Assembly: GCA_013698135.1 (NCBI GenBank)
Contig: JACCVM010000126.1
Span: 1 to 11,711, forward strand
Origin: Euzebyaceae bacterium
GTDB taxonomy: Bacteria; Actinomycetota; Nitriliruptoria; Euzebyales; Egibacteraceae
Reading direction: 5' to 3'
DNA: 11,711 nt
The notes under the pieces were generated by a model, which searched no databases, had not been told where the DNA came from, and saw only the letters and a list, made by a program, of their open reading frames with translations. Shown here one piece after another: positions 6,918 to 11,711 of this stretch. Numbering within the stretch: position 1 is the stretch's first letter; every line of letters starts with the position of its first letter. Both the position numbers and the translations under genes were made by a program.

Positions 6918-8476
6918 AGACACTCCTCGTGGCCGCCGGGGTCCACACCCTGAGCGGGGATCCCAATGCCGAGCCCGCCCGGGCGCTGCTGCTCGACGGT
7001 GACCGCATCGCTTGGGTCGGCGCGGCCGAGGCGGCACCGACCGCCGAGCGGAGAGTTGACCTGGGTAGCGGCTGGATTACACCCGCGTTCGTCGACGCGC
7101 ACGTGCACGCCACCGCCACCGGGCTCGCGCTGGAGGGTGTAGCGCTGGCGACAGCGGACAGCGCTGCCCAGGCCCTGGACCGCCTCCGCCGATTCGCGGC
7201 GGGCAGTGACAGCGCGGTGCTGCTCGGCTACGGCTGGGACGACTTCGGCTGGCCGGAGGCGGCACCGCCGACGGCCGAGCAGATCAGTTCGGCAGCGCCC
7301 GGGCGCACCGTGTTGCTGCACCGCGTTGACAGCCACTCCTGCCTGGTGGACGCCACCACGCTGTCACGCCTGCCGCTGCAGACCCTGGCCGGAGTCGTCC
7401 GCGACGACGACGGAAACCCCACCGGCTGGTTGCAGGAGGCCGCGTCAGAGGCCGCCCAATCCGAGGTACGCAAGCGCATCCCGGCACCGCAGCTGCAGGC
7501 GGCGCGCGCCGCTGCCTGCCGGGCCGCGGCGTCGCTGGGCATCGCCTCGCTGCACGAGATGGGCCATCCCGGCCTGGCGGGCCTCGATGACGCGCGGGCG
7601 TGGGCGGCGGGGGACTGGCCAATCGAGGTGCATACCTGGTGGGCGCAGCTGGACCTCGCGGCGGCTCGTGACAACGGCCTGCGGCCCGGCGGCGACCTGT
7701 TCCTCGACGGGTCGATCGGCTCCGGCACGGCGGCGACCTCGGCGCCATACGCGCCGGCCGGCGGCAACGGTGAGCTGTTCCACGACGACGCGGCGGTCGC
7801 CGACTGGTTCAACGACTGCACGGCGGCGGGCATGGGCGGCGGCGTCCACGCCATCGGCGACCGGGCGATCGAACAGGCCATCGGCGCCATTGAGACGGCG
7901 GCGGCCGCGCACGGTGTCGACGCGGTCCGCCGCTGCCGCCACCGCATCGAGCACGTGGAGCTACCGACCCGCCGGCACGTGCAACGGATGTCGCGGCTGG
8001 GCATCGTCGCCAGCGTGCAACCTGCCTTCGACGCAGCCTGGGGCGGCGATCACGGCCTGTACGCCGCGCGCTTCGGCACCGAGGCGGCCCGCTCCTCGAA
8101 TCCGCTGGCGTGGTTCGCTCAGGAGGGCGTGACGATGGCCTTCGGGTCGGATTCGACGGTCACGCCGCTGGACCCGTGGGGCGGGATTGCGGCCGCAACC
8201 CACCACCTCGGCGGTCTGGGGCTGCCGCGCTCTGCGGCACTCTGGGCGCACACCCTCGGTGGGCGGTATGTCGCCGGCCAGGACGACGTTGGCGCGCTGG
8301 TCGGCGGTCAACGAGGCGACTTCGCGGTGTGGGACGCCGATCCGTTCGCCATGGAAGATCTGTCCGATTTGCGGTGCCTGGCCACGGTGATAGCGGGTAG
8401 CGTGGCGCACGGCGATCTACCGCTGGGCGGTTCGCGCGCCGGGCGCACGGCGGGCGGATTTTCCGCAAGCCCATGA
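6914..8476 (+). CDS. Amidohydrolase family 3 protein (YtcJ-like)
   Basis: Metal-dependent hydrolase of the amidohydrolase superfamily, family 3, which includes N-substituted formamide deformylase and YtcJ-like proteins; probably cytoplasmic, acting on an amide, formamide or cyclic amide. The 520-residue length is normal. Visible motifs: PAFVDAHVHA with the metal-binding pair His63/His65, DSHSC at about 138-142, HAIGDRAI with His312, RIEHVE with His347, and FGSDST with Asp413 at the catalytic aspartate position. A final small beta domain includes DFAVWDADPF. The start is GTG 6914, overlapping the rnhA stop; the frame is open further upstream, but that part is only a shadow of rnhA, and the first residues (VKTLLVAAGVHTL) fit a normal family N-terminus. 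The protein ends at 8476 and is followed by the 450-nt non-coding stretch. The substrate cannot be named, since this family is functionally diverse. Confidence 0.88.
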   Translation: MKTLLVAAGVHTLSGDPNAEPARALLLDGDRIAWVGAAEAAPTAERRVDLGSGWITPAFVDAHVHATATGLALEGVALATADSAAQALDRLRRFAAGSDSAVLLGYGWDDFGWPEAAPPTAEQISSAAPGRTVLLHRVDSHSCLVDATTLSRLPLQTLAGVVRDDDGNPTGWLQEAASEAAQSEVRKRIPAPQLQAARAAACRAAASLGIASLHEMGHPGLAGLDDARAWAAGDWPIEVHTWWAQLDLAAARDNGLRPGGDLFLDGSIGSGTAATSAPYAPAGGNGELFHDDAAVADWFNDCTAAGMGGGVHAIGDRAIEQAIGAIETAAAAHGVDAVRRCRHRIEHVELPTRRHVQRMSRLGIVASVQPAFDAAWGGDHGLYAARFGTEAARSSNPLAWFAQEGVTMAFGSDSTVTPLDPWGGIAAATHHLGGLGLPRSAALWAHTLGGRYVAGQDDVGALVGGQRGDFAVWDADPFAMEDLSDLRCLATVIAGSVAHGDLPLGGSRAGRTAGGFSASP

Positions 8477-8502
8477 CCTGCAAGGATGCCCCGTTTCCGC
8501 TG

Positions 8503-8531
8503 GTCACAGCGCGTGTCAAGAAAGTTACAAT
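8503..8531 (+). promoter_or_regulatory. Possible upstream sigma-70-type promoter
   Basis: GTCACA (8503-8508), a 17-nt spacer and TACAAT (8526-8531). The -10 differs from TATAAT at one base and the -35 matches TTGACA at four of six positions. A start near 8538 would be 34 nt upstream of the next promoter's start. It may be a tandem promoter with 8536-8565. Confidence 0.4.
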
Positions 8532-8540
8532 GGGCTTGAC
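8515..8540 (+). repeat. Inverted repeat GTCAAG / CTTGAC around the promoters
   Basis: GTCAAG (8515-8520) and CTTGAC (8535-8540) are perfect inverted copies separated by 14 nt. The right copy overlaps the -35 box at 8536 and the spacer holds the TACAAT box. This could be an operator; with only six base pairs per arm, chance is a real alternative. Confidence 0.3.
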
Positions 8541-8565
8541 GGAGTATGGCCGGCACCCCTACAGT
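8536..8565 (+). promoter_or_regulatory. Sigma-70-type promoter for the candidate small RNA
   Basis: TTGACG (8536-8541), an 18-nt spacer and TACAGT (8560-8565). The -35 is a five-of-six match and the -10 a four-of-six match to the consensus. The expected start is about 8570-8573. No start codon with a ribosome site follows, so the product is probably RNA. Confidence 0.6.
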
Positions 8566-8571
8566 CCCCAC

Positions 8572-8772
8572 CGGTCGCCGCGGCGGAGACGTCGCGGGGA
8601 AGCTCGAACGCAACAACTGATCATCCACCGCCTGGTCGGCTCAAGGGTCGGCCGAGGAGGGAACAGGCTCAGTAGAGAACTGCGGTTCGGCCGTGTTCGT
8701 CCCGGCCGCCGTATGGCGCCAACGGTCTGTTGTCCCTCTTCAACGACCCCGGAGCACCCGCTCCGGGGTCGT
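8572..8772 (+). ncRNA. Candidate structured small RNA, about 200 nt, unknown family
   Basis: This unit lies between a promoter and a terminator-like stem and has no convincing open frame. It can form several adjacent helices. GGCGG (8582-8586) pairs with CCGCC (8628-8632). GGTCGGC (8634-8640) pairs with GTCGGCC (8647-8653) around a 6-nt loop. A long helix pairs 8654-8669 with 8724-8741: nine pairs, a 2-nt bulge (8731-8732), then seven pairs, including a few G-U pairs. Inside it, CAGT/ACTG (8670-8673, 8679-8682) and CGGCCG/CGGCCG (8688-8693, 8703-8708) form smaller hairpins. The terminator stem starts one base after the long helix. The 5' end is estimated and could be near 8538 if the upstream promoter is used. 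I could not match it to 6S, 6C, SRP, tmRNA, RNase P or a riboswitch I know. Alternatively it is a long leader of the downstream operon, but that operon has its own promoter. Confidence 0.5.
8743..8772 (+). terminator. Perfect 13-bp GC-rich stem, terminator-like
   Basis: ACGACCCCGGAGC (8743-8755), loop ACCC (8756-8759) and the exact complement (8760-8772). It lies outside any gene, 270 nt after the amidohydrolase stop and upstream of a new promoter. No T-run follows, which is common in high-GC actinobacteria. It could also act on minus-strand transcription. Confidence 0.65.
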
Positions 8773-8799
8773 GGCGTCGGTGGAGGCTGCGATGGTGAG

Positions 8800-8837
8800 C
8801 GTGAGCCGGTCGGCGCGATCCAATAGTCGTGAGCCGG
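8800..8837 (+). repeat. Two direct copies of CGTGAGCCGG upstream of the DUF4193 promoter
   Basis: Identical 10-mers at 8800-8809 and 8828-8837, 28 nt apart from start to start. The second ends 22 nt before the -35 box at 8860. The spacing is not far from three helical turns, so they could be activator sites; the evidence is only the repeat and its position. Confidence 0.3.
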
Positions 8838-8859
8838 AACGGGTAGGGGCGCCGTCGCG

Positions 8860-8888
8860 TTGCATCAGCGGAGTCCAACCCCTATAAC
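8860..8888 (+). promoter_or_regulatory. Promoter of the DUF4193-lnt-hydrolase operon
   Basis: TTGCAT (8860-8865), an ideal 17-nt spacer and TATAAC (8883-8888), the best sigma-70-type match in the window. Transcription should start near 8895, giving a leader of about 32 nt that contains the strong ribosome site before the GTG at 8927. Confidence 0.7.
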
Positions 8889-8914
8889 GCCAAGCCCGCG
8901 ACAGACCGGCCGCG

Positions 8915-8920
8915 AAGGAG
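8915..8920 (+). promoter_or_regulatory. Strong ribosome binding site for the DUF4193 gene
   Basis: AAGGAG, 6 nt before the GTG at 8927. This is the clearest Shine-Dalgarno sequence in the window and fixes the GTG as start. Confidence 0.8.
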
Positions 8921-8926
8921 CCAAGA

Positions 8927-9388
8927 GTGGCCAGCCAGGAATTCGAGACCGAGGACGACCTCGTCGAGGAGGAAGGCGACGACGACCTCGAGCTCGACGA
9001 GCTGAACTCCGGCGATGATGTCGACGGGCTGGAGGCCGCCGACGAGCTTGACGACGAGGTGGTCGGGGTGGCCGCGGAGGTGCCTGACGTCGATGTCGCC
9101 GAGGTCGAGTCCGAGGACGACACTGACGAGGTCGAGGCGGACGACGACAGCGACGATGATGCAGTGGTGGTCGACGACACCGAAGACGAGTCCCTCGACG
9201 TCCTGCTCGCCCGAGAGAAGGCCGAGGACGACGACCTGGTCCGGCTCGATGACGAGCCGCGCGACGCGCTGACCCCCACGACCACACCCATCGGGGCGAA
9301 CGAGTTCACCTGCCGGTCCTGCTTCCTGGTCAAGCGCCGCGCGCAAATGGCGGACGCCGATCAGATGATCTGCTTCGACTGCGCATGA
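8927..9388 (+). CDS. DUF4193 protein: acidic N-terminus, four-cysteine zinc finger
   Basis: A 153-residue protein resembling the actinobacterial DUF4193 family; the role is unknown. The last 30 residues carry C129-x2-C132 and C149-x2-C152 in the context EFTCRSCFLVKRR and MICFDCA, which match what I recall of DUF4193 C-termini and should bind one zinc. Residues 1-112 are about half Asp and Glu, with no predicted fold. Known family members are nearer 100 residues, so the acidic part is expanded here. An acidic tail plus a zinc finger suggests binding to a basic or nucleic-acid-associated partner such as the transcription or translation machinery, but this is speculation. Start GTG 8927 follows a strong ribosome site and an excellent promoter. 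The stop overlaps the lnt start (ATGA), so the two are coupled. Confidence 0.82.
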   Translation: MASQEFETEDDLVEEEGDDDLELDELNSGDDVDGLEAADELDDEVVGVAAEVPDVDVAEVESEDDTDEVEADDDSDDDAVVVDDTEDESLDVLLAREKAEDDDLVRLDDEPRDALTPTTTPIGANEFTCRSCFLVKRRAQMADADQMICFDCA

Positions 9389-10914
9389 CCCCACGCGGGC
9401 GCGATCGCGCCCGCCGCGCTGGCCTGGCCGTCGCCGGTGGGGTCCTGCTGTACGCGGCGCACCCACCAGCTGATCTGGGATGGTTGGGCCTGGTCGCCGT
9501 GGTGCCGCTGCTGGCGTTGGGTCGCGACCTGCGGGCTGCTGCTCGGCCGGTGGCGGGAGGGCTGTGGTGGGGGCTGCTATCGGGGCTGGTCTTCTTCGCC
9601 ACGCTGCTGACGTGGCTGGTGCCCTTCGGCGTGGTCGCCTGGTTGTTACTGGCGTTGATTCAGGCCGCCTTCATCGGACTGTTCGTGGCGGCGGTGGCGG
9701 CTTGGGGACAGCGTCGGTTCGGTGCGGCGGCCGCGGTCGTCGCCTGGGTCGCGATGGAGGCCGCCCGCACCCGCTGGCCACTCGGGGGCTTCCCGTGGGG
9801 TGCGCTCGGCTACAGCCAGCACGAGGCCGGGCTGCTGCTTCCGGTGGCTCGGAGTCTGGGCGTCCTCGGGGTCAGCGCCGCCTGCGCCGCGGTGGCCGCG
9901 TGCGTTGAGTGCGGGCTGGCGCACCGGTCGATCCTGCGCCCGTTCCTGGGGCTGCTCGGCGTCGCGGCCGTGGCAAGTGGCCTAGCGGCGGTGCCACCGC
10001 CAGCGCCGGGCGGCGACCGCCTCGACATCGCCGCCGTGCAGGGCAACGACCTGCAGCGCAGCGGGGCCGCCGGGGTTGCCCGTCTGGACGACGAACGCAT
10101 CGTCAACGTCGCCGAGGCGATGCTGGAGGCCACCCGCCCCCTGGCCGGCGACCCTCCCGACGTGACGGTGTGGCCGGAGAACAGCCTCGACGCCGACGTC
10201 ACGGACCCGGCCAACGCCGAGCTGCGCTCGATCGTCTCGTCGGCGCTGGAGCTGCTGAACGGCGAGGCGCTGGTCGCGGGTGGCCTGCTGGCGGGACCGC
10301 GGCCCGGCACCGTCTACAACGCGGTGCTGGAGCTCGGGCCGGGGTTGGCGGTGGACGACACCTACCGCAAGCGGCATCCGGTGCCGTTCGGCGAGTACGT
10401 GCCGCTGCGGCCGGTGCTGGGAGCACTGCCGCCGCTGCGGCAGATCCCTCGCGACGTGCTCGGCGCCGACTCGCCCGGCATCGTCACCGTCGCCGGCGCC
10501 CCCTTGGGATTCGTCATCTGCTTCGAGAACATCTTTCCCGCGCTGGTGCGCGACCAGGTCCGCGCCGGCGCCGAGCTGCTGGTGGTGTCGACCAACAACG
10601 CCTCGTACGGCTACTCGGCGATGAGCCGGCAGCATCTGGCCTTCTCCCAGCTGCGCGCCGTCGAGTCCGGCCGCTGGACGCTGCACGCCGGGATCTCGGG
10701 GACGTCAGGCATCATCGATCCCTCAGGTCGGGTGAGTCAGCGCACGCGGTTGTATGACGAGGCGATCGTGCGCGGCGAGCTGCCGTTGGGGTCACAGCCG
10801 ACGCCCTACGTGGTCCTGGGTGACGTGGTCGGTGTCGGGGCGATGACGCTGGCGGTCCTGGCCATGCTGGGCGGGTTCGTCGGCAGAGCGCGCAAGGGGA
10901 GAACAACGCGATGA
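9385..10914 (+). CDS. lnt: Apolipoprotein N-acyltransferase
   Basis: Integral membrane enzyme that adds the third acyl chain, from phospholipid, to the N-terminal cysteine of lipoproteins after Lgt and LspA. The 509-residue protein has an N-terminal bundle of membrane segments (about 12-205), including the family motif FPWGALGYSQ (136-145), then a nitrilase-type catalytic domain (about 213-470) and a final membrane helix (about 475-495). The catalytic triad is intact: Glu265 in VWPEN, Lys329 in YRKRHPVPFGEYVPL and Cys379 in VICFENIFP, corresponding to E. coli E267, K335 and C387. The ATG at 9385 lies in the 4-nt overlap with the preceding stop; there is no separate promoter. A perfect 20-bp palindrome covers codons 4-10. 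Unlike mycobacterial Ppm1, there is no fused or adjacent mannosyltransferase in the visible part. An alpha/beta hydrolase gene overlaps the end. Confidence 0.95.
   Translation: MTPRGRDRARRAGLAVAGGVLLYAAHPPADLGWLGLVAVVPLLALGRDLRAAARPVAGGLWWGLLSGLVFFATLLTWLVPFGVVAWLLLALIQAAFIGLFVAAVAAWGQRRFGAAAAVVAWVAMEAARTRWPLGGFPWGALGYSQHEAGLLLPVARSLGVLGVSAACAAVAACVECGLAHRSILRPFLGLLGVAAVASGLAAVPPPAPGGDRLDIAAVQGNDLQRSGAAGVARLDDERIVNVAEAMLEATRPLAGDPPDVTVWPENSLDADVTDPANAELRSIVSSALELLNGEALVAGGLLAGPRPGTVYNAVLELGPGLAVDDTYRKRHPVPFGEYVPLRPVLGALPPLRQIPRDVLGADSPGIVTVAGAPLGFVICFENIFPALVRDQVRAGAELLVVSTNNASYGYSAMSRQHLAFSQLRAVESGRWTLHAGISGTSGIIDPSGRVSQRTRLYDEAIVRGELPLGSQPTPYVVLGDVVGVGAMTLAVLAMLGGFVGRARKGRTTR
9395..9414 (+). 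repeat. Perfect 20-bp palindrome in the first codons of lnt
   Basis: GCGGGCGCGA (9395-9404) is followed directly by its exact complement TCGCGCCCGC (9405-9414), with the octamer GCGATCGC at the centre. As RNA it gives an 8-bp stem with a GAUC loop, beginning 6 nt after the DUF4193 stop codon and covering lnt codons 4-10. It may limit lnt translation or be a protein or methylase site. Confidence 0.55.
10894..10901 (+). promoter_or_regulatory. Ribosome binding site for the alpha/beta hydrolase
   Basis: AAGGGGAG inside the end of lnt, 9 nt before the ATG at 10911. It supports this start and independent initiation in addition to coupling by the ATGA overlap. Confidence 0.65.
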
Positions 10915-11702
10915 CTTCGTTCGTGGAGGTTGACGACGCGCGCTTGGCGTATGACGTGAGCGGCGGCGTCGTCGGCCGGGGATCCGCGGTGCTGCTGTTG
11001 CATGCCGGCATCGCCGACCGGCGCATGTGGGACGGGCAGGTCGCGGCGTGGTCTGCGCAGCGCCAGGTTGTGCGGCTGGACTTTCGCGGCTTCGGCGAGA
11101 CGCGGTCGGGGCCAGGACGCGTCGCCCATCACGCCGACGCCGTGGCCGTGCTGGACGCGGCTGGGATGTCCGAGGCCGTGGTCATCGGCGCGTCGATGGG
11201 CGGGGCGGTGGCGGCGGACCTGGTGTTGACCTATCCCGAGCGTGTGAGCGGACTGGTGCTGTCAGGGTCGGCGCTCAACGGCGCCGAGTTCACCGATGCG
11301 GCGACCTTCGACGGCTGGCGCGATGCCGGGGCAGCGGCCGAGGGAGGGGAGTTCGGCCGGGCCGCCGAGCTCGAGGCCGCAATGTGGGTGCCCGACGCGA
11401 CCGCCGACGTGCGGCGCCTGGTGGTGGAGATGCTGCTGCCGACCTACCAGCGCGACGAGCCCGACGAGGAACCGGTGCCCGACGCGGCGGAGCGTCTGGC
11501 AGAGATCGGCGTGCCGACGTTGGTCATCGTGGGGGAGCGGGACCGGCCCGACATCCTGCGCTTCGCCGACCGCCTGGCCGCCGAGATTGCCTCGGCCCGC
11601 CTGCTGAGGCTGCCCGGCGTCGGCCACCTGCCTAACCTCGAGGCTCCTGAGCCGTTCAACGCCGCCGTCGCCGAGTTCTTCGCCGAGGTCGACGAACGCT
11701 AG
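10911..11702 (+). CDS. Alpha/beta-fold hydrolase
   Basis: A 263-residue single-domain hydrolase of the 3-oxoadipate enol-lactonase/esterase type. No signal peptide, so cytoplasmic. Visible elements: the strand and oxyanion loop LLLHAGIADRRMWD (about 28-41), the nucleophile elbow GASMGG with Ser95, the acid Asp211 in VGERDRPD and His239 in GVGHLPNLEAPE, giving a complete Ser-Asp-His triad. A lid region lies between about 120 and 190. Length is normal and the gene is complete, ending with TAG 11700-11702. The ATG shares 4 nt with the lnt stop and has its own good ribosome site, so it is the third gene of the DUF4193-lnt operon. The substrate cannot be told from sequence. A link to lipoprotein or lipid metabolism is suggested only by position. 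Confidence 0.88.
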   Translation: MTSFVEVDDARLAYDVSGGVVGRGSAVLLLHAGIADRRMWDGQVAAWSAQRQVVRLDFRGFGETRSGPGRVAHHADAVAVLDAAGMSEAVVIGASMGGAVAADLVLTYPERVSGLVLSGSALNGAEFTDAATFDGWRDAGAAAEGGEFGRAAELEAAMWVPDATADVRRLVVEMLLPTYQRDEPDEEPVPDAAERLAEIGVPTLVIVGERDRPDILRFADRLAAEIASARLLRLPGVGHLPNLEAPEPFNAAVAEFFAEVDER

Positions 11703-11711
11703 GCTCGCCCG

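Noticed and set aside
8454..8466. Hairpin GCGGA-TTT-TCCGC near the amidohydrolase stop as a terminator
   Set aside because: Only five base pairs, inside the coding sequence and without a downstream T-run; too weak to call.
8572..8742. Assignment of the candidate RNA to 6S, RNase P, tmRNA, SRP RNA, 6C or a cobalamin/ydaO riboswitch
   Set aside because: Length or hallmark motifs do not fit any of these by eye; left as unknown rather than forcing a family.
8473..8826. 117-codon + strand frame across the 450-nt gap
   Set aside because: Overlaps the amidohydrolase end, lacks a ribosome site, is Arg-rich without motifs, and runs through both promoters and the terminator stem; more likely non-coding.
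8693..8887. GTG-initiated 64-codon frame through the terminator region
   Set aside because: No ribosome site, composition unlike a protein, and it crosses the 13-bp stem and the operon promoter.
1..11711. CRISPR array, insertion sequence, integrase, tRNA or toxin-antitoxin pair
   Set aside because: No regular repeat-spacer pattern, terminal inverted repeats, transposase motifs, cloverleaf or paired small genes seen on either strand.

Overview
The window is a GC-rich (about 70% by eye), densely packed bacterial stretch with every recognisable gene on the + strand. The gene content points to Actinomycetota. It has a HelY-type Ski2-like helicase close to an M24 dipeptidase, and a DUF4193 zinc-finger protein, a family I know essentially from actinobacteria. 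Several genes carry a TANNNT -10 box 6-8 nt before an ATG, typical of actinobacterial leaderless transcripts. A deep-branching class is possible, because the zinc-ribbon/RNase HI fusion and the very acidic DUF4193 protein look unlike the common mycobacterial or Streptomyces versions. That placement is inference.

Left block (1-8476): a helicase truncated at the left edge is followed by a diacylglycerol-kinase-like lipid kinase, an M24 metallopeptidase, an acyl-CoA dehydrogenase, a small three-helix membrane protein, a ribonuclease HI with an N-terminal zinc ribbon, and a family-3 amidohydrolase. Gaps are 11-50 nt, with one 4-nt overlap, so read-through transcription is likely. Four of these genes also appear to have their own leaderless promoter. 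The functions (RNA processing, lipid phosphorylation, dipeptide turnover, fatty or branched-chain acid oxidation, R-loop removal) do not form one pathway; this looks like a housekeeping cluster.

Middle (8477-8926): this 450-nt stretch without a gene is the most interesting part. It holds one or two sigma-70-type promoters, about 200 nt of sequence that folds into adjacent strong helices, and a perfect 13-bp terminator-like stem. A separate promoter follows, facing the next operon. The arrangement suggests a stand-alone structured small RNA, or less likely a regulated leader.

Right block (8927-11702): a translationally coupled three-gene operon joined by two ATGA overlaps. It encodes the acidic DUF4193 zinc-finger protein, apolipoprotein N-acyltransferase (Lnt) and an alpha/beta hydrolase. 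A perfect 20-bp palindrome in the first codons of lnt could tune expression between the first two genes.

I saw no mobile elements, CRISPR arrays, tRNA or rRNA genes, or obviously transferred genes.
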